Part shown: one piece after another, positions 1 to 23,436 of the stretch
Layout: every line of letters starts with the position of its first letter
How positions within the stretch are numbered: the stretch's first letter is position 1
Assembly (NCBI GenBank): GCA_000149265.1
Contig: CH002797.1
Span: 107,086 to 171,085, forward strand
Source of the DNA: Ciona savignyi
Taxonomy: Eukaryota > Chordata > Ascidiacea > Phlebobranchia > Cionidae
Length of the DNA stretch: 64,000 nucleotides
Direction of reading: 5' to 3'
Position numbers and translations under genes: made by a program
The notes under the pieces: generated by a model
Told to the model about the DNA's origin: nothing
The model's input: only the letters and a program-made list of their open reading frames with translations
The model's database searches: none

Positions 1-207
1 ATGCATTTCAGTTAAAATTTAGTAAAAAGGCAAACGTTTTGACTGCATATGACGACAACTTGCTTTAAAGCAAAATTCATTAACACGACCACCCCGCTAA
101 CGCGACCGCTTGATCACGGTCCCATAGGTGGTCAGGGAAGCGGGGTTCCACTGTATATACTTACTAGGCTTAGTGTCAACGTTAAAGCAGCATGTACTTA
201 GTAGGCT

Positions 208-516
208 TGTCCGACCGGTCAGTCTTTCGGTTAAGTGCGTCGCGTCGCCTACCAATCAGGTGTGAAACTGGCCACTAGCCAGTCGGCTGGGTCCTTGTGC
301 AAGGCCCCTTACGGACATTGCCTAAACCCAGTGAATTAATGGGTTCTACCAAGTTGAAGGAACGCGTGAAACATACACAATATACTGCAATAGCTCCGGT
401 AACCGGACGCTGGGCGCGAGGTGATCTGATCTAACGATTGCCTGTGTGTTATAACTCCTTTGGTCTCCCCATTCACATGATAAACATGAATATCCTATTC
501 TATCCCATCCTATCCT
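208..516 (+). mobile_element. tRNA-derived SINE, near full length
   Basis: The copy has the full layout of the window's most abundant repeat: a tRNA-like head, a conserved middle (cccagtgaattaatgggttc, then the block around ctccggtaacc) and a tail of tatcct-type units at 490-516. Many other copies share the same order of blocks on either strand. The tRNA-like head and A-rich or simple tail are usual for SINEs. It resembles the composite SINE class reported from Ciona; the family name was not verified. Confidence 0.8.
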
Positions 517-960
517 AGAGTCAATGTTAGCAGCATGTACTTACTAGACTCAATATCAATGTTTTTGGTTTAGATGCCCAATTTTTAAATAAAGGTGTTG
601 ATTGTCGATTTCCTACCTGCATTGTTAAGAAAATGTTTCCAATATACTAAGCCTAAGAGTCACCAATTGGTCAACTGTTAGTCGGACAACGCATTGCTTT
701 TTTTTTAGAAAACTTCTTGCTTTATACTTATAGCGAATAATGCGACCAACAAGAAACTGTTCGTGCGTATCTAAAAATGACGCCATATAAAAAGAAACAA
801 ACCATGAGGAGTAAAAATGCCAATTTAGAGCAGTTCGATACGATGTAACGGCTACACGGTACCATTTGTTTTGTATACAGTTAGAGAACTGGTAATTTGG
901 TTGGCTATAATAAGTCGTGTTAACTGCTGTAGAAAGTAGTGTTCAATGTAGAGTGCTAAT

Positions 961-2453
961 ATGCCGATTTCCAAATGTACGCAGTGGCGTAGATTCGTTG
1001 GTATTACATTGTCAATTATAGCAGCCTTTACTATATCGTTTGCCGCTGTTATTTACAAACTGACGAAGGACTCCGTTAGTGCGCAAGTATGGTTTCTTCG
1101 ATTCGTTATCATCAGGCCCGGTGCTAGGAACCGCGGGGCCCAATTAGAAATGTGATGGCGGGGCCCCTACTTTCCATAGCAAAATTTATGGGTGTTTATA
1201 TATCATAAAATACATACCAGTACATACAAACTACAAAAATAGACATTTAATACTTGCTATAAATCAAATTAAAGGTAATGTGGATGCTTATTTACGATAT
1301 ATTGTTTTACTTCCAAACATATTATATATGTTTGGAAGTAAAACAAACAATTGTTTAGCAACCATATTCATTATGACGTAACAGGCAGACACAGAAATAT
1401 GAATTTGACGTAGTTACGATGCATAACAAATTGATATTATGAGAAAAGAAAAAAGAGAAAGAATATTATTTCACTTTTTATTTTACGTTTCAGTAGTATT
1501 TTAAACCTCGTAATACAGAAAGACCCACGCTAGCGCGGGGCCCCTTCAAGGTGCGGGGCCCAATTTGATCTAATCGGTCAAATCGGCCTAAAACCGGCCC
1601 TGGTTATCATGTATTTGATAAGCATTCCATACCTCACTATGAAAGCCGTAAAGAACAAATTACCAGCAATGGACTTGAAAATAACTGCATACTTACTGAT
1701 GTACGGATTTACCACGATGGGTTCCAGTCTTTCGTTTTATCTCGCGCTTGATCAAATATCAGCTGGGGATAGCCTTGCAATATGCAACTCTTATTTCATC
1801 CTTACATTGCTGTTTTCAGCTGTTGTATTAAAAGGTCAGGATTATACTTATGTAATATGTTTACTTTTATTTGTTATGTTATGTCTACAGAGAAACAGCA
1901 CCCGTGCACCTTCGTTCTGGCGATTGCGAGCATGGCTGGGGTGTTTCTCGTGGCTAGACCGGCTTTTCTTTTCGGCGAAGATAAAGAGCAGTCGTATACA
2001 ACAGGCAACAGAACTGTAGGCATCTTGTTTTCGCTCACATGCGCCTTCTTCGCCTCTGCACAGTTCATATCCGGAAGGCAATTACACAACCAAGTAAACC
2101 TATCGCAAATGACGAGCAGTGTCAGTGCTCAAGCCCTGGTGGCGTTTCCGATATACGCTTGTATAACGAGGCAAGGATTGTACATTCCTTGTATCTCGGA
2201 CTGGGGATACCTATTGGCTAGTTCATTATGTGGTTTAACCTCCGTAATATTACTCGCTAAAGCTTTGCAGCTAGAACAAGCCGGACCAGTATCAATGGGG
2301 TATAGCCTTTTAATCGTGTTTGGTTTTATTCAGGAAACACTATTGCTCCAGACTATTCCACCGATTACAAGTGTGGTTGGTGCTTTGCTTGTAACTTTTG
2401 GCTCAACAGCGACCGTGTTCTTACAAATGAAATATGGAAGAATAGAAAATTAG
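961..2453 (+). CDS. SLC35G-like drug/metabolite transporter (EamA repeats), exon interrupted by a MITE
   Basis: This looks like a multi-pass transporter of the SLC35G branch of the DMT superfamily. Coding sequence: 961-1834 (interrupted by the 1113-1602 MITE plus one 8-bp target duplication) and 1891-2453, with donor at 1835 and acceptor ag at 1889-1890. Without the insertion it would encode 312 residues, the normal size for two EamA repeats. Family-like stretches include VFLVARPAFLFG and ALQLEQAGPVSMGYSLL, and about ten hydrophobic segments. The start has a short N-terminus (MPISKCTQWRR) before the first membrane segment. As sequenced, the reading frame from 961 meets a stop at 1153-1155 inside the MITE. 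Either this allele is disrupted, or the insert is removed by imprecise splicing. The substrate is unknown. A weak polyadenylation candidate, aataaa, lies at 2637. Confidence 0.88.
1113..1602. mobile_element. hAT-type MITE inserted in a coding exon
   Basis: The ends are 16-bp terminal inverted repeats with 13 matches: CAGGCCCGGTGCTAGG on the left, and CAGGGCCGGTTTTAGG as the reverse complement of the right end. It is flanked by a perfect 8-bp duplication, GTTATCAT (1105-1112 and 1603-1610). Eight-base duplications and a CAGG start fit the hAT superfamily. There is no transposase. The inside holds a perfect 21-bp inverted repeat with a 3-base loop at 1302-1346. Removing the element and one duplication restores a continuous transporter frame (FVI-MYLISIPYL). 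Confidence 0.93.
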
Positions 2454-2642
2454 CACACAGTTAAAGTCTGTTTTAAGTATGATGCTGCATGCAAAGTCGA
2501 CTCATGGCAGGGCTACTGCTCAAAATCAAAGTGCTTAACATGCGGCATTTAAGTTTGGTCCTGTATTTTAAACTGAATGCGTGGCCTAACAAAACCAGAC
2601 TCCTTTGAATTTCAATATATAGCACGTAAAGGTGTAAATAAA

Positions 2643-3955
2643 TCCAGGGGCAGATCCCATTGTGACCCGATAAAGCAGTATCTTAAAAGCTACGCGCTGA
2701 CAGTCAATGGAGGGCATATAGCAATGTTGATACCATATTTTAAAAAATGCATTTCAGTTAATCCACGCCGGCTGAGTTCATTCTGCACCTCCTGAAGTCA
2801 TTGACACTTAAAGTAGTTGTTTTCCACCTACGTCATTATTTTTAAAGCGTTGTGCGATCACTTATAAAAAAAAACGTAAATCTACTAGTGTACTTTTATG
2901 GTTTTTCTATTTAGTGAAGGTTCCGCTGCCAGTCAAGTTTACCCTCGCGTCATGTGTGTACCTATGGGGTCGAGACAAAAATTTATGTACGGGTATAGAC
3001 GCCATCGGATCCTGGGGCCTGGTCCTGGCCAATAAAATGCGTTGAAGTTTCACCCACATTTGAATAACGCAAGGGAATTTCTGTAAAGACCCAAGAATAT
3101 CAGCAAGAAAGCCGTTTTTTTCAAATTTCAGCGCCGATTATTCTTTAAGAGCCAATATTTTGGGACTATAGTAAGGATCAATCACAATTTGTATGGAAAG
3201 TTATACATGAATAAATTAAACTAGAAAAAGAACAAACGCGCTCTACACACACCCGGTTACCACAGTAAATCAAATTAATAGTAAATTTAAATGTAAAGAA
3301 AAAAGATTCGGATACCCCGAATACCAACCATAAATATTTTCCGGGAAATCGCCTAAAACTGAACCGCATAGAAACCAGTGATTATTTTGCTTTGCCTCAC
3401 CATAATAACAGGAATTAAATAAACTAAAGTAGAAATTTTTAGAGGTGTTAGCTAATATGTATTAGATAGTGGAAAATTTTGGGTGAATCAGCACGACAGG
3501 AAAACTTCTGCCAAGCAGAGAATAAAAGTACGACGGTTTTCCCCTCTACATACAATTTTACGGTCAATATACTTTGTTTTTCAATATCCCGGAACAAACA
3601 ATTTACTTCAATTTAAAAAAAAGTAAAGAGTATAAAAGACTACTGAAGTATACGTGAACTAATATATCCCACACTATTCTGTAAAGCGCTCGTGTAATAA
3701 ATAAATAAAAACATGCCATTATATTAGACTATTATCGTTTATAAGTAAATAGATCATTTTAATACTAACAAATATGTTTGCATATAACATCCATCTTTAA
3801 CGGTTTACTCGAAAATATACATATACACAAACACACGCTAACAGGAAATAAATAAATGTGTGTCGAACTTATAAGATGCTATCTATTGTGTTATAAAGAT
3901 ATAGGCCTAGTGGTATATTAAACCGTATTCCAATACAATCAATTTCCCACATAAT
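2643..3955. other. AT-rich intergenic stretch, nothing recognised
   Basis: No exon with matching splice sites, no RNA gene and no clear repeat ends were seen. The few open frames here are short and have no coding character. Confidence 0.5.
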
Positions 3956-3957
3956 GT

Positions 3958-4262
3958 AGGATAGGTCATAGGATATTCATGCTTATTCCCGTGAATGGGA
4001 AAACCAATGGGGTTAACATACGGGCAACCGTCAGATTACCTCGTACCCATCGTCAGGTTACTGGAGCTATTGCAGTGTGTTGTGTATGATTCACTCGTTC
4101 CTTCAATTTGGTAGAACCCATTAATCCGCTGGGTTCAGGCAATGTCCGTTAAGTGCCTTGCCCAAGAACACAACCGATTAGCTAGCGACCAGTTTAGAAC
4201 CTGCAACCTCTTGGTTGAAAGGCTTCGCACTAAAGCGCCAGTCTAACTGGTCGAAAGTTTAA
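3958..4262 (-). mobile_element. tRNA-derived SINE, near full length
   Basis: The tail side (ggataggtcataggatattc) comes first on the + strand, followed by the conserved middle block and the degraded tRNA-like head ending about 4262. The copy is therefore on the minus strand. It is more diverged than the 10013 copy. Confidence 0.8.
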
Positions 4263-4279
4263 TACGCAATTTACTTTAC

Positions 4280-5340
4280 TACCAATTCACCAAAAGTACG
4301 TAATTAAAGGACATCAAAAAAGTCGCGTAAATTAACCCTGAAAAAAGTCCCGTGTGGCTACTGAAGTCCAAACAACACTCTTGAACTGAGCGACATTCGT
4401 TCTATAGACCCGTCTAATTGGCTCTATCGCAAAATAGTCGGAACAGTGCAGACAATAGTTGTTAAATCCAAACCGGTCGCTTGCTAGACGGTTTTGTACT
4501 TTGGTACAAAACCGTCTTGTTGACATTGCCAGAACCCATGGATGAATAGGTTCTAGTAAAATTGAAGTTTAAAGTAAGCTAAATAAACAGTTTTCTTTGC
4601 CAACAATTTTTACTCAATCCAAATCCATAAATGTATCATAAAAAAACTTCATCATAAAACAAAAATGATGTAAGCCTTTTTATCTACACATAGACACCGC
4701 TTGAGACTTCCTATTAATGTATTCAGATACAGCAACCGAGTCAACAGTTACAAGGCACACGATTAAGACAGAACCGAAAGCTGAAATAAGGAACACATGT
4801 GAGCCTTATAATAAACAGATATAAGTGTTCCTAATGGATTTATATGAAAGCCATGGTATTAAGGGATGAGGTAATTGTGAGGAAACAACTAGTGCTGGGA
4901 TTAAAACCGACTGACAAAGGACACAGAAAATCAAGTGCATTTTGTTCGTTTTTACATCAACGCGTTGTCACACAATAAAATGAGTTGAAAATGTTTAATT
5001 CGCTTAAAAGTTCTACAGTTACAACTGCAGTATAGTTCGGATACCAGACGTTTGCCGCAAGGTAATCTGACACTTAAAGATGCAATAACTCCAAATTCCA
5101 CTCGCTTGACAATGTGACGGCGTGATAATTCAGCCGCGTTTTTTATTCTAGACTAGAGGATACAACACGACTATATATAGATAACCTGAGGTAATTTTCA
5201 AAACTATCTAAAGTTGTTTTTTTGAAACTGGACTTTCTTTTTAATGTCTATTAACATTCGTACACAGCCGAGCTGTTGGCAAAACAGAAAGCTACTGAAA
5301 TATTTCTCGTTTAACATTTGTCAAGGCGGTTTGCGTATTA
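4280..5340. other. Intergenic stretch, nothing recognised
   Basis: The sequence is AT-rich with no supported exon. Short open frames (for example on the minus strand near 4332-4526) lack splice context or family similarity. Confidence 0.5.
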
Positions 5341-5343
5341 TAT

Positions 5344-5530
5344 ATAGGATACATGTTCGAAAATGGGAAAACGCTAAAAGCGTTATCACACGGGCAATCG
5401 CCAGATCACCTCGGAAATACGCAGGGAAGTGTACCCAAGCGGGCAAGAGTCAGATTACTTCGTGCCCACCGTCGGGTTTCCGAGTTATTGCAGTGTGTGG
5501 TGTATGATCAAGTTCTTGCTTCAATTTTGG
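5344..5530 (-). mobile_element. SINE fragment with internal duplication
   Basis: The acacgggcaatcgccagatc block of the SINE appears, and a diverged repeat of the same block follows at about 5435-5475. This implies a partial internal duplication or two joined copies. The tRNA-like head is missing. Confidence 0.65.
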
Positions 5531-6061
5531 CCACAACACGCTTCTTCAATCTCAGTTTTAAAGTCTGCAGTGTTTGCTGTTGCGAAATATAGGAAGAAGA
5601 TATTAGGAACAAAATACGATAGTTATAGAATTACTGGGAGTGCTTAACAATTGCTTTCCGGCGATTGTTTTGCCGTTTTTTCATGTTTGCTTATTTTACA
5701 TTTTTTTGCGTAGTTTCATTGAGGAGACGATAAGTAAATTAAACTATTATTCGTTATTAGTTTATCCAGTTGGATAATGCAGAAAATGAAAAGATAACGA
5801 TAGAGGCAATGATATGACAGTTGTTTAATTTTAATTCATAACTTGGCAATTTTCAGCAAGATTGTGTAATTGAACAAGGCAATTTTCATCCCAACCTGTT
5901 GCCGAATAAATTAAAACAAACAATCAAAACATTATAAGTATATACAAATCAATATCCTTATTAAACCAGGCTGTGGATAAGTTAATAAGATTACAACTGT
6001 TGTTATGAAGGAGCTGTTTGTTGTGCCACATATTATCCCATTAATAGTCATTAGATCATCT

Positions 6062-6245
6062 CTTCCTCCATTGGGTTACAAGAGGTATTACAGTCCAGTG
6101 CAGTGTCATTTATATGATTGAGATGTTACTTTAATTTTAGTTGAACCCATTAATCCACTGGGTTCAGGCACTGTCTGGCAAGTGCGCTTTTCAAGGACAC
6201 AGCCATGTAGGTAACAGCTGGTTTTGGTTTTACTTGTTGGCCGGA
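6062..6245 (-). mobile_element. Degenerate SINE copy
   Basis: The block gaacccattaatccactggg and the surrounding spacing match the SINE middle on the minus strand. The ends are too diverged to place exactly. Confidence 0.6.
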
Positions 6246-6347
6246 TATGTCCATAAACGGGTCAATCAAGTTTCCCTCAAACACAAAAGTCCAACTTTTT
6301 TTTAAATTACCAGCCCAAAAATGTTGATTTAATTAAGTTATTCACCA

Positions 6348-9300
6348 TCACAGATGATAAAACTGAGTTTCATTTAAACCTAAATAAAGCAGTTTTAAAA
6401 TATACAAAATTCGCCTAAACCAAGTGTAAAGAGCATACATACTTTCAGAAAAAATAATATTTCCTGACAAGGTGGCTTTTTGTTGAATTGCCCGAAGATT
6501 TAGTTCACGGTGACTTTGAGAGCCGCGTAATGTGTGCAACATTGCTTCAAATTGAACATTACATTGTTGAAGAGTGTTTACATCGTTTACATCATACAGT
6601 GTGGTAATCATCTCAATACAGAGCTGGACAGTTCTTTCTTTAAACATGTCAATAGCATGCCTTCTTAGAATTAGTTGTGTTTCGCCGCTGTTTGCTTTCA
6701 TTTCTTCTTCAGTTTGTTCTATTTCCGATAACTCCTATAACATTTTTTACAAAAAGTGTCTGAATTTTTTATCATTTCATATTTTTAGTTATTTTTTTTA
6801 AATCGGTTATGAACATAAAAACTTAAACCGGCTAAAGACGCCTAGCGAGTGTTTGAATTCAATTTTTATTATAAAAAGTAAATTATAATTTATATTTGCA
6901 TTTACTGTTCTTTAAATCTTAAACCAGAAAAATTAAATAGTTGATTTAGATAATAATATTATTGATATTTACACTTACCGTTGAGCGTATTAAATTTTCA
7001 GTGTTTTCACACTCTGATATCCAATTTTGTAAAGAATCTGAATCTCTTTGTGTTGAGTCTACCTCACATAAAACATTTATAATCGTTCTTGGGTGGCGCC
7101 GATTTTGTTTTCTTTCTTTTTTGGGATATCCACTTCCATTTAAAACTACCTTCAACCGGCGATCAACAGCAGGAATTCTTTGAATTGCATTATTCATGAT
7201 AAACTTTTCTTTCTTTACCATTTCATCTGACCGACTCTGGTTTTCCACACCCTAAGCAGTGTACAAGTTAGGGTTGGTGATTCCAGAATCAAGATTCAAA
7301 TACATTTCGAAATTAAATGCTCATAGTGAAATAATATAAGTTTATACAATGAAATGAAAGATTCTAGAATATTTCTAGAAACAAACTGATTTAGATAAGG
7401 ATAAACCTAACAATAATAATACATAGCAATAAAAAGTAAGTGTGATACTCAATTTATTCTAGTGCTTGGGATTACAACAGAGTTATACTCCAGCTTATTA
7501 TTAGATTACCTTGGGTTAACAGTCGGGCTGTCTAGTCTGCTGTATGATTAACATGCCCTTAGTTTTTGATCAATTTATGAATCCACATAATCGAGGCAAC
7601 ATCTGTTAAGTGACTTGGCCAAGGATACAACCTTAAACGTTTGTTAACAATTACAAAAATAAAAATCTAAGCATAATGTATACATGACCTAATTGAGAAA
7701 ATAAATTTGGTTAAAAAAAGTGTTTGCACAAAAAATTTGTTGAGTCAAGCTGGCTAGCTCAATCAGTAAGATTGTTTGGTGGTCTGCAGAAGTTAGTTGG
7801 TGGATAGTCGTTGTCCTTGGTCAAGGCACTTAGCGGATTTCGCCTGTTAAAACGCAGCCGTTGATTCTACTACACTTAAGGAATGACTTAATCATATACA
7901 ACACACTGTAATAGTTCCAGCAGGTGCCAATGGACCCGAGGTATTCCACAGTAATCGTTACTTTTTTTGACAGAACACAGTCAGGTTGCCAGAGTTTTAC
8001 AGTGTGTTCGACATATATATGATAATACTTTTTGGATCTAACAAGCTTAACTGTTCACAAACCAACTCTGCAGTTCAGTCAGCAGTCAAAATACAATGCA
8101 TCACCATAAATATATCCTACGAGCACACACCAGTATCTTCCAAATGTGTTAAAAATTTAAAATAAAACACAAAGTACATTTATATGAAACATACTAAAAT
8201 CGGATGGCCGCTATGTTGATTAATATCAGAAAAATACAAAATAAACATTTGGTTCATTTCAATCTCCACATCTCCATTCTTTAAGTCTGTGTGGAATTTT
8301 GCAGCAGCTTGATTGCGAGAATAGAGTGTGGAATTCGTTTCGACCTAAAAGGTTAAGACTTTGGTATGACATGACAGAAGACATTATGTATTTCGAAAAA
8401 GATCGAGTATTGACAAATAAGGCTTGGCAATGTATAATCGGAAAAACACATGCATGAGGCCAATAGGTTGTTTTACATAATGTGTATGGTAGTGATTAAT
8501 CCTTTTACTAATTTTGATCAGGATAATTATTGTCATTTCTGGCTGCATAGCATAAAGGTTAAGTACAGTAGTCTTATAACCCAAGGGTTCCTTGTTTGCT
8601 TCTAACCTTGGATCATTTTTAATTTTAAAATTTAAAATTATTGACTTATTCTGATGGTTTGGATTATCTAGAACTGAAATATTGTAATATGTCATTAAAA
8701 AAGTACCAGCATTTAACACTGTTAGTCACTTATACTTTACCCTGTATTTCGGAAGCTTGATAATATGAATCATCTTTGCCACTGCCCTGCATCCAAGTTT
8801 TTTGGAAATCCTTCTTTTTCTCCTTTTGTACGGCTGATCATCCTATATACAATTTTAAAAATGCCTAATTACTAAAGGGTCAAATAAGGGTATATTTAAA
8901 AATATATATATTACTGCAAAATATGAAACTTATAAACTTAATAATTATATATATATATTATATAGGCTACTTCGCGACTGAGGTTAAAACTCAGAAAATC
9001 TGCTGGACGAAATTTTATACCTCAGGTTTATTATATGGTAAGAAATCTTTGTGAATAGATTTAAAAAAAAGAACTCCTGTGTAATACGCATTACTTTAAA
9101 GACACATAAATGAGAACAAGTATTACTTACCATAACTTTCCTCTCTGTTTTCAAGCGGTATTTCTCTTTTATTTTAAGATCCACATCAGGGCCATATTGG
9201 CAGATATAGGTATCTATACCAAGCCAAATGTATGGTACAGAATCATATTTAATGGAAGTGTCTCTTTTACTTGACCAGCTTATTGAGGTTTTAATCTTAA

Positions 9301-9439
9301 GCACATCAAGAAGTTCTTGCCTCTCTAAATTTCTCTTTTTTAATCCGGTCTTTGTTTTCCTCCAAGCCAAATTATGTTCGGCATTAAAATAGTCAAAATA
9401 CATTGCCATTTCCGCATAAGTATCAAAGGTAAATTGCAT
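6348..9439 (-). CDS. CARF/ALS2CR8-like putative DNA-binding protein, five exons
   Basis: Five exons on the minus strand, all joined in phase 0: 9439-9131 (starts MQFTFDTYAEMAMYF), 8842-8741, 8344-8195, 7251-6979 and 6734-6348. All introns have GT/AG ends. Together they give 406 residues. The first three exons carry the pattern I associate with calcium-responsive transcription factor/ALS2CR8 domains: VPYIWLGIDTYICQYG, a basic run KRRKRRISKKLGCRAVAKM, then LPKYRVE, KFHTDLKNGDV and a final H..HP motif. This was judged by eye, without an alignment. In that family the domain is thought to bind DNA in the nucleus. The fourth and fifth exons are charged and unrecognised. The last exon has an internal GTATGT that could be a donor, so the C-terminus (after about residue 380) is uncertain. 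Intron 3 (7252-8194) holds two old SINE copies. Confidence 0.6.
7490..7640 (-). mobile_element. Degenerate SINE copy in an intron
   Basis: Weak match to the SINE middle (attaccttgggttaacagtcg, then the atcgaggcaa...gtgacttggcc blocks). It lies in intron 3 of the CARF-like gene. Confidence 0.45.
7748..7985 (+). mobile_element. Degenerate SINE copy in an intron
   Basis: A tRNA-like head (agctggctagctcaatcagt) is followed by the block ccttggtcaaggcactta and the atagttccagcaggtgccaa block. It is on the plus strand, opposite to the neighbouring copy. Confidence 0.55.
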
Positions 9440-10012
9440 CTTGAATGTTCTGTTATTGTAGTTTAGTGGAAAGGTCTGGCGTTGAAATATAAAGGGTCAT
9501 GCACCATACAGAGTTACTTAATTCATGAAGATTCATTGTTAGCTATCATTACAACAAGAAGTAAGTAAACTCTTCCATTCTGTAATAAGTATAAAATTTA
9601 AAAACAACATATTCAGGCAATTTAGGTTAAGTGACACGACCAAATCAACATAAGTACCAGAAGATTTGCACTGGTATTTAACAGCAATTTTGTCACTCTG
9701 GAACACTGCTTTTGCAATGCATTTTAGGATATTTTACTAATGTACTTAATCGTACAGTCATTGGCAGAGTTAAATTATTTTACCAACAAATCTTAAATTA
9801 CACATGTGTTAAGTCATTAGCGTTTTTATAAAATTTAAAAACAAGTTTATAATACGCCATAAAACTGAAATATTTACAATGCTTTTTGTTCTTTTTCTTT
9901 TTATGTTAATGGCCATTTATCGATATAGGGAGAATTTTTCATAAAAAAAAAACATATTAGTTATTACATAAATTTCAAGAAAAAAATAAACAGGGCAATT
10001 TAATCAGTTAGG
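9440..10012. other. Upstream region of the CARF-like gene
   Basis: This is AT-rich sequence 5' of the minus-strand start codon at 9439. No clear core promoter motif or repeat was identified. Confidence 0.4.
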
Positions 10013-10304
10013 ATAGGATAGGATATTCATGTTTATCCCCGTGAATGGGAAAACCTAGGGGGTTATCACACGGGCAATCGTCAGATCACCTCGCGCCCAT
10101 CGTCGGGTTACCGTAGCTATTGCAGTGTGTTGTATATGATAGACACGTTCCTTCAATTTGGTAGAACCCATTAATCCGCTGGGTTCAGGCAATGTCCGTA
10201 AAGTGCCTTGCCCAAGGACACAACTGACTAGCTAGCGACCAGTTTCGCACCTGCAACCTTTCGATTGAAAGGTGACGCACTTAACCGCTAGACCACCGGG
10301 CCAG
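10013..10304 (-). mobile_element. tRNA-derived SINE, well preserved
   Basis: One of the cleanest copies in the window. Read on the minus strand it has ccggtggtctagcggttaag (A-box-like), ggttgcaggtgcgaaactgg (B-box-like), the cagcggattaatgggttc middle and a tatcc-type tail. A short direct repeat, cagtt, flanks both sides and may be the target duplication. Confidence 0.88.
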
Positions 10305-10628
10305 TTGTTCAGTACTAAAGTTTCGATCCACATAGTAAAGTGCAGTTGCAAATCTTTTGACAAGTTAATAGCAAAGAATATCAGAGTAAATTGACAGTGC
10401 TATACAATGCAAATAAAACTAATGTTAATTAATAATTAATAGACCAAGGGGTATTTTTACACCTTAAATCAGAAACGAAGTGCGGCACTGCAGCGCAGCA
10501 ATCAAGGATCATTGACTTTTTTCATTGTATACAAAATATTAGTCTATAGCAATTTCGTACACCTGATTGAGCCGACTTGTGTAATGAAGGTAGTAATAAC
10601 ATTATAGTGGTAGAAAAGTTATGAAACA

Positions 10629-10697
10629 AGTGGGATTCGAACTAACATCCTCAGACTATACACACCTAATGCTGTAACCTAACCGACTGAGAGTCTA
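10629..10697 (-). mobile_element. tRNA-like sequence, probably a SINE head or tRNA pseudogene
   Basis: On the minus strand there is an A-box-like ctcagtcggttaggt and a canonical-looking B box, agttcgaatcc, about 45 bases later. It ends in ccac where an acceptor stem would be. I cannot fold a convincing anticodon arm, so this is more likely a tRNA-derived repeat head than a working tRNA. Confidence 0.4.
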
Positions 10698-11084
10698 AGT
10701 CGGAAGCTGTCATTTTGGTAGGTCATCTCACCCACCGCCACTATTACCAATCTTTCCGAGTGCCACACTTCAAAGGTACGACAGATTCTTGATTAATTTA
10801 ACTTTTTTCTACATTTTATTTTTATAGGTATGATTGTATGGAGTGTAAGTTATAAAATTACAGAATACCAACAAAATATACAAATTTGGGCCAGTTACAA
10901 CTTGTTCTTTAAAACAATTAGGCATGTGACATATGTTTGATGATTACATTATTACACTTTATTAAGTATTTTTTCCTGTTGTAATAATATGCGAGCATGA
11001 AAGGTTGATATGGGTAATAATGTGTATAGTTTTATTTTTATTTCCATGCCCCTATTTTAAATTCATTAGCATATTTTGAGGGAG

Positions 11085-11264
11085 TGCCTCTAAATACTAC
11101 AGGACCGCTTGGATCACTTAGATTGCTATGGAAAGTAATTCTAACCCTGTCTTAAACACTAATCTCAACCCCAGAACTAACTTTAACCCTAATAGTAATA
11201 TCATGGCTTTTGTAATTACGAAGTATAGTAAGCGATTCAAGCGGTCCTGTAGTATTTAGAGGTA
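11085..11264. mobile_element. Short palindromic MITE
   Basis: The arms 11085-11120 and 11229-11264 are inverted repeats of 36 bases with about three mismatches, built on cctctaaatactacagg. The ~108-base interior contains taaccct-like units. A solo arm with the same sequence lies at 48663-48712. No target duplication could be fixed. Confidence 0.75.
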
Positions 11265-11269
11265 TCGAT

Positions 11270-12150
11270 TTTGAGGCTCTTCAAATTCCCCTTTTTAGGC
11301 TTCATTGATTATTTTGATTATTTTCTAAAATTTTTGTCAAAAACCTAGTTTTAAAAATGGTTAGTTGCTTTGTGTGGAGGGCGAACCACATGGTCAATGG
11401 AAAAATTTGAGCTGAAACACTACAAATGATATATATAGTAAAAAAACTGGCATAAAAAATAAAATAAAGAAACAAATAGTGGCAACAAACTTAGTTCTTG
11501 GGATTAGAACCTTGTCCAAGTACAAATCAGACAAGCTAGTGGGTGGTTTCGATTCGTTACCTACTGCCTACATATCGCTGGACAATGTTACCGAAGTTGC
11601 TAAAGGTAATATATCTTCGTACCGTGTTGTACATGTTCTTTACTTAATGGTGTTAACACAGTTTAAAATAATATTCCAACCGGCCAGTATATTAAGAAAC
11701 ATATAAAATAATAGAACAATATATTCCGGCGCGAGTGAAAATTCTGTAAACAATGTTTCGGACTTTCGGAGGTGCTTTTCCAATGTTATGCATCATTGAT
11801 TTCGTGCAAATGTAATACTGTGATTGGTGTTCTATTAATAGTAGAGAAGGTTTCCTAAAAGAAATATCCAAACAAAATGAACATTTTTTTCTAAACAACG
11901 TTAATTTTTTTTATAAATAAAGAAAAATTTATACATGTACCACATTTTTTTGAAATTTTATTTTATCATTTTTAATATAATCCCAGGAATATTTTTCTCT
12001 CAAAATCTGTTTTGGTGATTGTAAAAAAGTATATATCACATGCAACATGTGTTAAATTGTTGTTGTTGTCCGAAATTATTAAAGAGAAGATGTTTTGGTA
12101 CATATTTAACTGATTTACTGGAAATAAACTAAAGGTGAACAGAGGTTGCA
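11270..12150. other. Region upstream of NVL, nothing firm
   Basis: A 75-codon plus-strand open frame at 11479-11706 was examined. It has no recognisable domain and no paired splice sites. The stretch otherwise appears to be AT-rich 5' flank of the NVL gene. Confidence 0.4.
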
Positions 12151-12153
12151 ATA

Positions 12154-23298
<11,145 letters not shown>

Positions 23299-23436
23299 AA
23301 CTTACATTTTATTGTGTTGTGATTTACGCACTGAGGAAAGTTAGTTAGGCCGTATGCGTGAGAAATTAGTTCAGCTAATTCCGAGACCCCCACAATGAAG
23401 CTAAAATTGCGAAAAGCATTACGTTTTCGGTTTTTA

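Noticed and set aside
11479-11706. 75-codon open frame upstream of NVL
   Set aside because: No domain, no splice partner and no coding signature beyond the absence of stops.
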